Notes: a model not told the origin generated them from the letters alone. A DNA stretch of 64,000 bases from Shewanella sp. Isolate11 (GCF_022398315.1 NZ_JAKEVF010000001.1:370669-434668); one strand, 5' to 3'; positions 18,062 to 27,394 are shown, counted from the first letter of the stretch. Made by a program: numbers and translations.

Positions 18062-18336
18062 ATCAACATGGATTTAAATGTATGACATATGATGGTTAAC
18101 GAAAAGTATTATTCGTTACATCTTTGCAGTGCTTCACAAAATGCTGTCATTTTGAGCTCTGTTATACGAAAAATTTTATTATCTTTAAAAAACAGTCTAA
18201 TACAGTGAAATCTAAACTATTTGAGTTATTAAAAGCTGCGTAATTAACGCATGTTTAGATTTAACAAATATTTAAAATCAGTCGTTGTCAGGCTAGGAAA
18301 TGAAATCATTTAGAGAGCTAAAAGGTGGTTTTATTT

Positions 18337-18457
18337 AATTTGAACTCGGGATAATCAGTGTCGAAAGATCTAAATTTAATAAGCTAAATCATTGCTATAA
18401 ATGATTAGCTTGAACAGGAAATCTATTCAGCGGCTCTGCTTATCCAGAGTTCAGGTT
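18337..18457. repeat. MITE-like element, copy 2 (121 bp)
   Basis: Left end AATTTGAACTCGGGATAA (18337-18354); right end 18440-18457 is the complement of AACCTGAACTCTGGATAA. It shares GTGTCGAAA and ATTCAGCGGCTCTGCTTAT with the copy at 1373. It is longer because of an internal hairpin (AAGCTAAATCAT / ATGATTAGCTT). The right end abuts the stop codon of the pseudouridine synthase gene. Confidence 0.7.
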
Positions 18458-18459
18458 AT

Positions 18460-19188
18460 TTACTTTTGTGGGTTTTTTGTCACCACTAATAGGGTGTTTA
18501 CTTCGACTTGGCTTAATGGTCGCATCCCGCCGGGAGGAAGATCGCCAAGTTGCAATGTTTCGATGCTACAGCGTTTTAAATCGATAACCTTATAACCGAG
18601 GGCGAGGCTCATGCGGCGAATTTGTCGATTCAAGCCTTGGGTGAGAATGATTTCAAAGCGGTCGTCAGTCAGCCTTTGAACTTGGCAAGGGAGTGTGGTG
18701 AGGTTTTTATAACTGACGCCAGCGGCCATCTGTTGTAGAAAGTGGTCATCATAGGGGCGATTTAACTGAACTTGATAACGCTTGCTATGACTAAAGTCTG
18801 GATGCATCAACTTATGGGTTAACTCGCCATCATTGGTGAGTAATAACAAACCGCGGGAGTCTTTATCGAGTCGGCCGACAGGATACAGTCGAGGCTGTTT
18901 TGGTAGCAGGTGTAATAGGCTGCAGGGGTCTTGAGGCAATAGGCGGCAATCGGTGCCCACCTGTTTATTGAGGACCCAGTATTGTTTAGTTTCGACAACA
19001 CCCAAAGGTTGATTGTCGATATAAATAGCCTGACTGGCTTGTTGCCCTTGCTCTGTCTTAACTAGATTTATTTGGTCAATATGATTGGCTTGTCGTTGCT
19101 CGATTCTAACTCGGCCATCACGAATCAATCGACTGGCTGTGCGGCGAGAGCAGTACCCAGTTAAGGCAATATATTGTGCCAGCCGCAT
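18460..19188 (-). CDS. rRNA pseudouridine synthase, RsuA/RluB/E/F family
   Basis: 242 aa: N-terminal S4 RNA-binding domain (RLAQYIALTGYCSRRTASRL, residues 2-21), then the catalytic domain. It contains PVGRLDKDSRGLLLLTNDGE, where the Asp of GRLDKD is the nucleophile, and GLNRQIRRM near the C-terminus. It isomerises a uridine in ribosomal RNA. The window also has a true RluF, and this shorter paralogue resembles it most, but the target position cannot be told by eye. It starts three bases after the stop of the upstream membrane-protein gene, so it is operonic with it. Its stop codon touches a MITE-like repeat. Confidence 0.85.
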   Translation of the reverse strand: MRLAQYIALTGYCSRRTASRLIRDGRVRIEQRQANHIDQINLVKTEQGQQASQAIYIDNQPLGVVETKQYWVLNKQVGTDCRLLPQDPCSLLHLLPKQPRLYPVGRLDKDSRGLLLLTNDGELTHKLMHPDFSHSKRYQVQLNRPYDDHFLQQMAAGVSYKNLTTLPCQVQRLTDDRFEIILTQGLNRQIRRMSLALGYKVIDLKRCSIETLQLGDLPPGGMRPLSQVEVNTLLVVTKNPQK

Positions 19189-19191
19189 GGG

Positions 19192-19893
19192 TTAATAGCT
19201 GGCTGAGAGCTGAGTTGAAATGCTCTCTCGATAACTCTTCAACGCAAGCTTATTAATGGTCAGTGCCAATACAATACACCACAGCATGATAAAGTGGGTT
19301 TGGCACCACATGATCACCGAGACTGCACAGATGCTGCTCGCTTCATGTAGACAAGGATCGAAATCAAAGTTGTTCCAATTCAGCATGAGTGCTAATGCTG
19401 TAGCACAAATCAGTCCCAATAAACTCACCACAAATAGTGGCATTGGACAGAGGGGTTTATGGTTTATGCGTGCGCATAAGCTGAGAAAATACAACAATAT
19501 AGTGGCGAGTAAGAAAGCGGTTGAAAACAGCCGGTGTTCTTCAAGGAAATTAATTGGATAGATTCCCATCAAGATGATGGTAGCACCTACCACAAAACCC
19601 GCTAAGGAAATGTAACGGCCGAAATAACCTAAACGTAATTGTTGTAGTCCATACATAGCAAGTAGGGTACAGACACCGGCTAAAATCAGCCCCATGTTAA
19701 AGATGTAGGCTAATGGAGAGTCAACATAATTACCCAACATATCGGGACGCTGGTTAAAGACCAAAAAACCTAACTGTAAGTACTTAGCGGCTAGGGTAAT
19801 GGAAATGCCTAAGGCAGAGATAACGGCACCGGCTAAGATGGTAAAGATGACCATGCGGTGAAAATCATAATTGATAGGTTGATAGGTAGACAT
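19192..19893 (-). CDS. Polytopic membrane protein, DUF998-like
   Basis: 233 aa with six predicted helices. The stretch GIYPINFLEEHRLFSTAFL in the centre, with its conserved Pro and His, recalls the DUF998 family. Function is unknown. The ribosome site is poor. The start codon is only 27 bases downstream of a strong minus-strand terminator (19920-19945), so its expression may depend on read-through or on a promoter inside that structure. It is followed directly by the pseudouridine synthase gene. Confidence 0.6.
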   Translation of the reverse strand: MSTYQPINYDFHRMVIFTILAGAVISALGISITLAAKYLQLGFLVFNQRPDMLGNYVDSPLAYIFNMGLILAGVCTLLAMYGLQQLRLGYFGRYISLAGFVVGATIILMGIYPINFLEEHRLFSTAFLLATILLYFLSLCARINHKPLCPMPLFVVSLLGLICATALALMLNWNNFDFDPCLHEASSICAVSVIMWCQTHFIMLWCIVLALTINKLALKSYRESISTQLSASY

Positions 19894-19919
19894 AGTATCG
19901 CCAGTTATTATTGTTATAT

Positions 19920-19945
19920 AAAAAAGAGCGCGAACAGTCGCACTC
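19920..19945 (-). terminator. Terminator or attenuator just upstream of the DUF998-like gene
   Basis: On the minus strand GAGTGCGA-CTGT-TCGCGCTC followed by TTTTTTATATAA, a textbook intrinsic terminator. It could end the nhaC transcript, end a small RNA from 19949-20112, or act as an attenuator for the DUF998-like/pseudouridine synthase operon starting at 19893. Confidence 0.7.
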
Positions 19946-20112
19946 CTTTCTTAGCTTGGCGTTGGGTTATTGGCCGTCTCATAGGGTCGATTGATTTATA
20001 TCAGACGCTTTGAGAGGCAAATAGACACAAAATGCTGCACGCCATCTGTGATATCCCTATGGCTACAGTCTAAGTGAATTTTAGCGATTATTAAACTCAA
20101 ATTTTTAACAAA

Positions 20113-20144
20113 TGAAACAGGGCGCTAAGAGCGCGTCTGTTTCA
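20113..20144 (-). terminator. Hairpin after the NhaC antiporter gene
   Basis: TGAAACAG-GGCGCTAAGAGCGCGT-CTGTTTCA: outer 8-bp stem with an inner GCGCT/AGCGC stem, 13 bases beyond the stop. The downstream T-run on the minus strand is broken (TTTGTTAAAAA), so termination may be partial. Confidence 0.5.
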
Positions 20145-20156
20145 GATATTCGACAG

Positions 20157-21500
20157 TTAGTGACGTTTACGCAGAGTCACTATCACGACTGCTACAAGAG
20201 CCAATACTAAACAGTACCAAGCGTGGCTAATGGCATCGACAGGGCTGATGCTAAAGGTTGATGCGATTAATAGGGCTTGGGCGCCGTATGGAATTAACCC
20301 CTGAATAATACAAGAGAAAATATCTAAAATACTGGCGGCGCGCTTAGGCGACACCTTATGTTTTTGCGCTAATTCTTTGGCAATATCACCGGTAACCACG
20401 ATAGACACGGTATTGTTAGCCACACAGGTGTTGGTCAACGCGACTATGCCAGCCATGCCTAATTCGGCGGCGCGAGGAGAAGCATCGCCTCTGGCTTTTG
20501 AAAAGCGCATGATTAATTTTTCAATTTGCTTGCTAACAAATGCTAATCCACCTTGTTGTTGCATTAGTGCCGCTAGACCGCCGACTAACATCGACAGGAT
20601 AAAGATCTCTTGCATGTTGCTAAAACCAGCATAGATATCTTGGCCAAATTTAATCACTCCGTAATCACTGGTTGCTAGGCCTGTCACGCCGGCTAGCACT
20701 ATGCCCAGTGTCAGCACTACAAAGACATTTAGTCCCGCCACCGCCAAAATTAATATGGTGAGATAAGGGATCACTTTAATAAAATCGATATCGGGTGCCG
20801 CGACGTCGGCTTGGCCTTGGCCTGCAAGCGTAAATAACACCAGGGTGATAATGGAAGCCGGAATGGCAAAGATCAGGTTTTCTCTAAACTTATCTTTCAT
20901 CTCACAGCCTTGAGTTCGGGTCGAGGCAATGGTGGTATCGGAAATAATCGATAAGTTATCACCAAATAAGGCGCCCGAAATGACCGCACCGGCCATTAAA
21001 GCAAGATCGATCTGTGCTTGGTCGGCAACACCTAATGCGATTGGCGCTACGGCGGCAATGGTGCCCATTGAAGTCCCCATAGCTGTTGCGATAAAGGCGG
21101 CAATCACGAAAAAGCCTGGCAGCAATAAGCTCGATGGAACCAAAGACAAACCAAGTGCGACAGTGGCATCAACGCCGCCAGTGGCTTTGGCTACAGAGGC
21201 GAATGCCCCCGCGAGCAGGTAGATAAGACACATGGCAATGATATTGGAGTGACCAATACCTGAGATAAAGGTTTCAATTCCCTGATTGAGCCTCTGTTTA
21301 GAGATGATCAGTGCCAAAATAATTGCGGGTAAAATGGCGATCACACTGGGGAGTTGATAGAAGGCAAAATCTACTCCTTGGCTTTGGAAATAGACGCCAG
21401 CACCAATAAATAGTGCTAAAAATAGAAACAGCGGAAGTAGGGCAACAAAAGAGGGTTGCACACTCGCTGCAGATGTTGGGGCACTGGTTGAATTAGTCAA
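20157..21500 (-). CDS. NhaC-family Na+/H+ antiporter
   Basis: 447 aa, about eleven or twelve membrane helices. Recognised by the NhaC-family stretches AMGTSMGTIAAVAPIALG and SGALFGDNLSIISDTTIAS in the middle, and by a late GMAGIVALTNTCVANNTVS. The start is TTG at 21500, supported by GAGAGA six bases upstream and no better codon nearby. NhaC proteins exchange cytoplasmic Na+ for H+; some Shewanella and Vibrio relatives carry amino acids such as lysine instead, so the substrate is not certain. A roughly 170-base leader with a strong hairpin precedes it. Confidence 0.8.
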   Translation of the reverse strand: MTNSTSAPTSAASVQPSFVALLPLFLFLALFIGAGVYFQSQGVDFAFYQLPSVIAILPAIILALIISKQRLNQGIETFISGIGHSNIIAMCLIYLLAGAFASVAKATGGVDATVALGLSLVPSSLLLPGFFVIAAFIATAMGTSMGTIAAVAPIALGVADQAQIDLALMAGAVISGALFGDNLSIISDTTIASTRTQGCEMKDKFRENLIFAIPASIITLVLFTLAGQGQADVAAPDIDFIKVIPYLTILILAVAGLNVFVVLTLGIVLAGVTGLATSDYGVIKFGQDIYAGFSNMQEIFILSMLVGGLAALMQQQGGLAFVSKQIEKLIMRFSKARGDASPRAAELGMAGIVALTNTCVANNTVSIVVTGDIAKELAQKHKVSPKRAASILDIFSCIIQGLIPYGAQALLIASTFSISPVDAISHAWYCLVLALVAVVIVTLRKRH

Positions 21501-21593
21501 AGTGATCTCTCTTTAAGCTAAACGTCTCTTTTGAGCACGTAATGTAAAAACGATATAACCATTGGTTTCCACGCCCTCCTTGCCGGAATATTT

Positions 21594-21623
21594 CGTTAGC
21601 TTATTTTTGTCGTTAAGCCAACG
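21594..21623 (-). promoter_or_regulatory. Strong hairpin in the leader of the NhaC antiporter gene
   Basis: On the minus strand CGTTGGCTTA-(10 bases)-TAAGCTAACG forms a 10-bp stem with one G-T pair. It is followed by CCGGCAAGGAGGGCGTGG and an AACCAATGGTT palindrome before the TTG start. It does not match the lysine riboswitch or other classes I can recall, so it is reported only as a structured leader. The rest of 21501-21879 shows nothing else. Confidence 0.45.
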
Positions 21624-21879
21624 GGTCATCTTTATAGGTTAGAGGATATGGGATTGATATTTATCTGTCAATTTAGACGTCTAGATGTTTTTACTTCTAT
21701 TTATGTTTTTTCGTGATTTTTGAGCTAAGTCCGCTTTTTAGCGGTTGCTGAAATATGATTCGCTTAATTTATGATTGACTTAAGTATAGAAAACAAATAT
21801 TTGTTTGCTCTATTAACATCGGCTTAAGTTGTGGCGTGCTAATCTAGGTATCCGCTGCAGCACTATTCTATGAGAGAAA

Positions 21880-22404
21880 ATGAAGTTAATTGCTATCGAT
21901 AAGCAGGTTTACCGCCAGCATCTTAGTCGCGTTATCAGTATATTTATTGCCAGCCTGGCTATCTTGTCGCTGTTGTTTGGGCAGCTATTGATCCACTTTT
22001 TTGGCAATACCGAAATTGTTTCGGGTGAGTCGACGGGAAATTTGCCACTCAACTTCTTAGGCGTGCTATTAGGATTTACGATTTCGGCGCTGACGGTTTA
22101 TCGGTTGCGACACCGAGACTATTTCAAAGAAATCTATTACGTCTCGCGTTTAAAGGTGCTGCACAATCGAATTTACCGCAAACTGACTTCAATTAAGTCT
22201 GCGGCTGAACAAGATAATATTAATGCGTTGATTATATTGAACTTCTATTACACCAGCCTGAAACTAGTGTATCAGTTAGATGATAATACCCTGACTTTAA
22301 GTCATGTCGAAAGTGAACTGGCGGCCATACAGCAGAAACTGACCGCGTTAGGTTTAACCGTCAATGAACAAGACTTTAGCCAGGAACTATTAGCATCGTT
22401 TTAA
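21880..22404 (+). CDS. DUF3087-type membrane protein
   Basis: 174 aa: two hydrophobic helices (about residues 18-38 and 56-76) and a C-terminal helical cytoplasmic part (YYVSRLKVLHNRIYRKL and a Gln-rich tail). It matches the DUF3087 proteins of Shewanella and Vibrio in length and layout (from memory). Function is unknown. It is divergent from the antiporter and convergent with the GntR gene, whose stop is 12 bases away. Confidence 0.6.
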   Translation: MKLIAIDKQVYRQHLSRVISIFIASLAILSLLFGQLLIHFFGNTEIVSGESTGNLPLNFLGVLLGFTISALTVYRLRHRDYFKEIYYVSRLKVLHNRIYRKLTSIKSAAEQDNINALIILNFYYTSLKLVYQLDDNTLTLSHVESELAAIQQKLTALGLTVNEQDFSQELLASF

Positions 22405-22416
22405 GCCGCTTGCTAG

Positions 22417-23151
22417 TTAAGCTTCATGCTGATGACGATATTCATCTTCGATGAATTTCAGACGCGAGATGAATTCAGTGAGATGTTCGCGCATGGCGAT
22501 TTCTGCTTGAACTTGATCTCTTGCGACTACCGCATCGATAATGGATTTGTGCATTCCCAATGGGTGTATTAGGTTGGTATCGGGTTGGAATTTTTGAGTA
22601 ATATTAGCGACAATTTGGATCAATGATTTGTCGATAGCCGTCAAGAATCGGTTCTGACACATGTCTGCTAAGAGGTAATGCACTTTTTGGCGAAGTTGGA
22701 CGGTTTCTGGGTACTCAATGGTTTGGTTTTCATTATTGTCGGCTTCGATGAGGGCTTGGATTTGCTCGTCGGTACCATTAATGGCTGCCAGACCTGCTAC
22801 CATGGGTTCGATAGCCAGTCGAGCCTGACAGATCTCAGAAAAAGACATCTTGCCCAAGAAAAACAGATCATGACATTCGCGGCTTAAGCGTTCGAAAGTG
22901 AACTCTTTAACGAAAGCGCCGCCAGTGGCACCTTGCTTAATTTCAATTAACCCTTTTGCCTCTAATCGTTTTATTGCTTCTCTAATCACGGTACGACTGA
23001 CTTGGAAAGTTTCGATTAACTCTCGCTCAGAGGGGAGTTTATCACCTACACCATATCGACCTTGAAAAATGGCTTGGTGAAGTTGATTAGAGACTTCTTC
23101 AGAGGCTTTAACTTGTTTGATCGGCTGAAAGTGATTCAAGACAATTTCCAT
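22417..23151 (-). CDS. GntR/FadR-subfamily transcriptional regulator
   Basis: About 244 aa from Met12 of the longest frame (MEIVLNHFQPIKQ). The N-terminal winged helix shows GDKLPSERELIETFQVSRTV and REAIKRLEAKGLIEIKQGATGG. The C-terminal FCD ligand domain spans about 95-235, and its metal-site His/Asp residues are plausible in the HxxI motif region (LGMHKSIIDAV). FCD regulators sense carboxylates or sugar acids. The divergent porin gene is the likely target. Neither possible start has a clear ribosome site. Confidence 0.8.
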   Translation of the reverse strand: MEIVLNHFQPIKQVKASEEVSNQLHQAIFQGRYGVGDKLPSERELIETFQVSRTVIREAIKRLEAKGLIEIKQGATGGAFVKEFTFERLSRECHDLFFLGKMSFSEICQARLAIEPMVAGLAAINGTDEQIQALIEADNNENQTIEYPETVQLRQKVHYLLADMCQNRFLTAIDKSLIQIVANITQKFQPDTNLIHPLGMHKSIIDAVVARDQVQAEIAMREHLTEFISRLKFIEDEYRHQHEA

Positions 23152-23331
23152 ATAAATTAGAGAAGCAAAATTATACCATAGCAACCAATCGAGTGAGTAG
23201 CATTGAGCATTATTTACTTACAGTTTCCCTAGCAGTGTCTGTGTTAATAATTCAATAGCCAAGATAACAATTATTAACATCTAATGATCATAAAAGTGAT
23301 CCTTTCCCCAGTTTAAATATTTTCGTGAGCG

Positions 23332-23440
23332 ACTTTTCAGATCTAAGTCGATTAAATATACGGTTAAATATAAACATCGTACATTTGACGTATAACGTTA
23401 AATGGTTGGGCGTTATGTTTCAAAAACGCTTCTGAAAAGT
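23332..23440. promoter_or_regulatory. Widely spaced inverted repeat before the porin gene
   Basis: ACTTTTCAGA (23332-23341) and its exact complement TCTGAAAAGT (23431-23440) lie 89 bases apart in the 404-base gap between gntR and the porin. Flanks extend the similarity (CGACTTTTCAGA versus TCTGAAAAGTAAGTTGTCG). It could be a paired operator for the GntR protein. The gap also has a GTAC/GTATAACG cluster near 23379-23397. Confidence 0.35.
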
Positions 23441-23555
23441 AAGTTGTCGTTAACTCTGCTGAGTCATATTCACAGCATTGAAGTCGCAACAATTAAAATA
23501 CGATGATCTCGTGACCCTGTTTATTCAGAGTCTTTATCGAGAGAAAGGGAATAAG

Positions 23556-24800
23556 ATGATGAAAAAAAAATATATATCGCTTCTCATTATGTCAGCTATT
23601 TCAATTCCAGCTGTCGCTGATACCACAATCGATAAGATGTTCAGTGAAGGCAATCTTAGAGGCGAAATGCGTCTTTATGATTTCACTCGTGACTTCGATG
23701 GTGTAACTAACACAAAACATGACACCTCTTTCGGTGGACTCTTCTATTACAATACCGCAGCGGTTAATGGCATCAGCTTCGGTACCAGCTTTGCATCTTC
23801 TAATCCTATTTGGATTGACGACTCAGCCAGTGTTTATGGTTTGGTTGGTCGTGATGGCACTGGCGCTCATGATAGTGTCAACCGTCTACAAGAGTATTTT
23901 GTTCAGGGTGAATGGTTTGATACCAAGTTGAAGTATGGTGCTCAAGAGCTACGTACTCCGATGATGAACCCACATGATATTCGTGCTATCCCTAGAACTT
24001 TTCGTGGCTTCTCTGCCGTTAATAATAGCGTTGAAAACCTAACCCTATCAGCGTTGTACATCACTGATTCAATGGGATGGTCTGATGAAAGCTTTGTCTC
24101 GGTAAAAGAAGCGGTTGAGGGCGATTTAGCTCGCGCAGGTGTGATTGCTGATGTGGCAGATAATCCAGTGATTGCCTTTGGTGCTAAATATAAGCTGCCA
24201 TTTGATGCAGTGAAAGCATCGGCTAACGTGTGGCATTACCGCATGGAAGATGTGTTTAATCAAACTTATGCAAAGTTAGAACTTTCTAAGCAATTGGGTG
24301 ATGTGAATGTTTATTTCAATCCATCTTACTTAACTCAGCAGTCTTCTGGTGATGAAACCGCAGGCGAGCTAGATACTTATCAATATGGCGCTCACTTAGG
24401 TGTCATGTTTTCAGGTTTAAACTTAACATATTTGTATGCCAAAACGGGCGATGACACTGTTTTAACCCCTTGGGGTGATGACAAGGTTGTGATCCAGCAG
24501 GTATACCAATCGGCTCGGGGCGAAGAAACAGTAAACGCCGCTCGAGTCGCTTATGACTTCAGCAATGTTGGAGTTAAGGGGCTAAATGCTTACGTGTTCT
24601 ATGGTGAGTATGATGTTCCTGATAGCGCATCAGGTAGTGACTTTAGCGAGCTGGATTTCTCAGTAAGCTATGCCTTGGATAACGTACTTAAAGGATTAAG
24701 TGTACGTGCTCGCCATGCTATCGTTGATTTCGATACGGGCGAAGATCTTCAAGATACTCGTTTCTACTTGAAATATAAGTTTAATCTTAGTGGCCTATAA
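23556..24800 (+). CDS. OprD-type outer-membrane porin
   Basis: 414 aa from the ATG at 23556 (AAAGGGA five bases upstream). Signal peptide MMKKKYISLLIMSAISIPAVA. The mature protein begins with an OprD-like first strand (GNLRGEMRLYDFTRDF) and ends with FYLKYKFNLSGL, alternating aromatic strands throughout. It also has the OprD-like QELRTPMMNPHDIRAIPRTF loop. OprD porins admit small carboxylates or basic amino acids. The divergent FCD-GntR regulator suggests substrate-induced expression. The gene lies next to the GABA catabolic cluster, but its terminator and the reversed LysR gene separate it from gabDT. Confidence 0.8.
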   Translation: MMKKKYISLLIMSAISIPAVADTTIDKMFSEGNLRGEMRLYDFTRDFDGVTNTKHDTSFGGLFYYNTAAVNGISFGTSFASSNPIWIDDSASVYGLVGRDGTGAHDSVNRLQEYFVQGEWFDTKLKYGAQELRTPMMNPHDIRAIPRTFRGFSAVNNSVENLTLSALYITDSMGWSDESFVSVKEAVEGDLARAGVIADVADNPVIAFGAKYKLPFDAVKASANVWHYRMEDVFNQTYAKLELSKQLGDVNVYFNPSYLTQQSSGDETAGELDTYQYGAHLGVMFSGLNLTYLYAKTGDDTVLTPWGDDKVVIQQVYQSARGEETVNAARVAYDFSNVGVKGLNAYVFYGEYDVPDSASGSDFSELDFSVSYALDNVLKGLSVRARHAIVDFDTGEDLQDTRFYLKYKFNLSGL

Positions 24801-24822
24801 CCCGCACTAGGTTTATTGATTT

Positions 24823-24875
24823 AGACTCTTCCCCCATGCTCCCTGCTCTCCATTGGGGGTGGAGTCTTCTTTTTT
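24823..24875 (+). terminator. Rho-independent terminator of the porin gene
   Basis: AGACTC...CCCCCAT / ATTGGGGG..GAGTCT long stem, followed by TTTTTTT. Confidence 0.85.
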
Positions 24876-24890
24876 TCGCCGTAACAACAC

Positions 24891-25820
24891 TTATTCCGCT
24901 AGCGCAAATACCTCTTTAAATGCTGCTAGTAGCAACTCAACTTTAGCGCTTTCACGCGCGCTTGGCTTCACCACCATAGACAAATTAAATTGATAACTAG
25001 CTTCATCACCATGGATGATTTTCATCTGCTTGGCTTGCAGCTCTTGCTGAATATAGCTTAGGGGCAGATAGCCAAGATAGCAGCCAGACATGATTAAGGT
25101 TTTACGAGTATCAAACTGATAGGCTTTGGCCGATAGATTCAAGCGCTTTAATTGTTCTCGACCTTCAGGATCGATATCGATCCCAGGATGAATCGAAGGG
25201 GTTTTAGCGAGCATTTCGGCGCTGATCTGCTCATCTTCAAGTTTAAAATAGGGATGATCTTGGCTACAACACAGATAAATAGGCTCACTAAACAAGGTTT
25301 GATAGTGTAAACCTTGGATCTGCTGGTAGCTCGGTAATAAGCCTATATGAGCTTTATCTTGTAACAGCGACTTTTCAATATGATGTAAGGCCTCTCCATC
25401 TAAGATGAGATGCAGTTGTGGTTGGCGAGCATGAATATAGGCGACCACCTGTGCTAGTTTTTGTTGCATGGTGTGATCGAGCTGATCGGCACATAAGATC
25501 ACTAACTCACCAATTAATTCCTCACCTAAGTTATTAACAAACATAGAAAAATTATTAAGCGACTCGAACAGTTCGATACAGGCGTGATACACAGCCTGCC
25601 CCGCTTCCGTCAATGCAAAACCACCACGACCTCGGCTACATAGCTTGAGTTTCATGCGACTTTCTAAGTTAGCCATATGCACACTGATAGTGGAGCGAGT
25701 GACGCCTAATTCGGTTTCAGCAGCGGCGAATCCGCCATTTTCGACTACAGTACGAAAAATTCGTAGTAATCTTAGATCATACTCAGTGACAGGCTTGGGA
25801 ATAATTGACTGCTTACTCAT
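24891..25820 (-). CDS. LysR-family regulator, probable activator of gabDT
   Basis: About 309 aa from the ATG at 25820; the longer frame begins with GTG at 25832. N-terminal LysR helix-turn-helix (DLRLLRIFRTVVENGGFAAA, VTRSTISVHMANLESRM) and a LysR substrate-binding domain to the C-terminus. It is divergent from gabD with only about 115 bases between the start codons, the usual place for a LysR activator of the neighbouring operon. Control of GABA degradation is inferred from position; the ligand is unknown. Confidence 0.8.
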   Translation of the reverse strand: MSKQSIIPKPVTEYDLRLLRIFRTVVENGGFAAAETELGVTRSTISVHMANLESRMKLKLCSRGRGGFALTEAGQAVYHACIELFESLNNFSMFVNNLGEELIGELVILCADQLDHTMQQKLAQVVAYIHARQPQLHLILDGEALHHIEKSLLQDKAHIGLLPSYQQIQGLHYQTLFSEPIYLCCSQDHPYFKLEDEQISAEMLAKTPSIHPGIDIDPEGREQLKRLNLSAKAYQFDTRKTLIMSGCYLGYLPLSYIQQELQAKQMKIIHGDEASYQFNLSMVVKPSARESAKVELLLAAFKEVFALAE

Positions 25821-25936
25821 AAGTTTTACCACGACAAAACATTGCGTTGATTATTTGGTATTTAACCTGAGATAGTTTTAGGATTCAATAGACAAAAGTA
25901 AGCAGTAAAGGTACCCCTAGTGGGTCTGGAGTGATG

Positions 25937-27394
25937 ATGCAGGGAATTAAAGACAGTCAGTTGATCAAGTTAACCTCATATATCGATGGTAACTGGGTTG
26001 AGAGTAGTAAACAGTTTGCCGTAGTTAATCCTGCTAATCAGCAGGTGATTGCTCAAGTGGCCGATGCCGGTTGTGATGAAACTGAGGCGGCGATCATCGC
26101 GGCAAAGCGAGCCTTACCTGCTTGGTCAAAGAAGTCTGCCAACGAACGTGCAGCCTTGATGCGTAAATGGTTCAACCTCATGATGGAACATCAAGAGGAT
26201 TTGGGGCGGTTACTGACGTTAGAACAAGGTAAACCTCTAGCCGAAGCCAAAGGTGAAATTGCCTATGGAGCCGCCTTTATTGACTGGTTTGCCGAAGAGG
26301 GTAAGCGTGTCTACGGCGATACCATTCCGGCCCCTGCCAGTGATAAACGTATCTTAGTGTTGAAACAGCCTGTTGGGGTGGTGGCATCAATTACACCGTG
26401 GAATTTCCCTAATGCAATGATTGCCCGTAAAGCGGCGGCAGCCTTGGGTGCTGGTTGTACTTTTGTAGCGCGTCCTTCGCCATTGACGCCGTTATCGGCG
26501 CTAGCAATGGCAGAACTGGCCGAGCGAGCTGGCATCCCTGCTGGGGTATTTAATATCGTAGTCGGTGAAGACGCCGTCGGTATGGGCAAGGTACTGACTC
26601 AGCATCCCGATGTGGCTAAGTTTACTTTTACTGGCTCTACGGCTGTCGGCAAGATTTTACTGGCTCAGTGTGCGACCAGTGTAAAGAAAGTCTCGATGGA
26701 GCTAGGTGGTAATGCCCCTTTTATTGTGTTTGATGATGCCGATATTGATGCAGCGGTGCAGGGCGCATTGATCTCTAAATATCGTAATGCGGGTCAAACC
26801 TGTGTCTGTACTAATCGTATCTTGGTTCAAAGCAAAGTCGCGGTGGAATTCACCGAAAAGTTCAGTGCCGCTGTGGCGAGCCTGAAGATGGGCGATGGCT
26901 TAGGCGATGGAATCACTGTCGGGCCGATGATCTCAAAAAATGCTGTCGACAATGTGCTGAAGCTGGTGGATGAAACTAAGGCTGCTGGCGCCCAGGTGAT
27001 CAGTGGTGGTGAACGTAGCCCATTGGGAGAAAGCTTTCTGGAGCCGGTGATTGTCACTGGAGTCACCAATGAGATGGCTCTGGCCCGCAATGAAATTTTT
27101 GGCCCGGTGACCCCCATTATCAGCTTCGATACCGAAGCTGAGGCGATTGCGATGGCTAACGATACCGAGTATGGCTTAGCGGCTTACTTCTATGCCCGTG
27201 ATATAGGTCGTATCTTCCGTGTGGGTGAAGCGCTGGAGTACGGTATGGTTGGAGTTAACGAAGGCATTATTTCTAACGCTGCCGCACCTTTTGGCGGGGT
27301 GAAACAATCGGGTAATGGTCGTGAAGGCTCTAAATATGGCCTAGATGATTATTTGGAAATTAAGTATTTGTGTCTTGGCGGTTTAGATAACTAA
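25937..27394 (+). CDS. gabD: Succinate-semialdehyde dehydrogenase
   Basis: 485 aa. Three start codons occur in tandem (GTG 25931, ATG 25934, ATG 25937); GGAG at 25928 is best placed for 25937. An aldehyde dehydrogenase with WNFPNAMIARKAAAALGAGC, the general base in VSMELGGNAPF (Glu255) and the nucleophile in GQTCVC (Cys289). The YIDGNW...SFLEPVIVTGV layout is that of GabD. It oxidises succinate semialdehyde to succinate with NAD(P)+. It is the first gene of gabDT; the next gene starts about 25 bases after its stop. Confidence 0.9.
   Translation: MQGIKDSQLIKLTSYIDGNWVESSKQFAVVNPANQQVIAQVADAGCDETEAAIIAAKRALPAWSKKSANERAALMRKWFNLMMEHQEDLGRLLTLEQGKPLAEAKGEIAYGAAFIDWFAEEGKRVYGDTIPAPASDKRILVLKQPVGVVASITPWNFPNAMIARKAAAALGAGCTFVARPSPLTPLSALAMAELAERAGIPAGVFNIVVGEDAVGMGKVLTQHPDVAKFTFTGSTAVGKILLAQCATSVKKVSMELGGNAPFIVFDDADIDAAVQGALISKYRNAGQTCVCTNRILVQSKVAVEFTEKFSAAVASLKMGDGLGDGITVGPMISKNAVDNVLKLVDETKAAGAQVISGGERSPLGESFLEPVIVTGVTNEMALARNEIFGPVTPIISFDTEAEAIAMANDTEYGLAAYFYARDIGRIFRVGEALEYGMVGVNEGIISNAAAPFGGVKQSGNGREGSKYGLDDYLEIKYLCLGGLDN

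Noticed and set aside
21501..21660. Lysine riboswitch before the NhaC antiporter
   Set aside because: Searched by eye for the conserved AGAGGNGC and GGAAAG core segments; they are absent.
26311..27117. Long minus-strand ORFs opposite gabD
   Set aside because: They are shadow frames of a GC-richer gene with no start signals.
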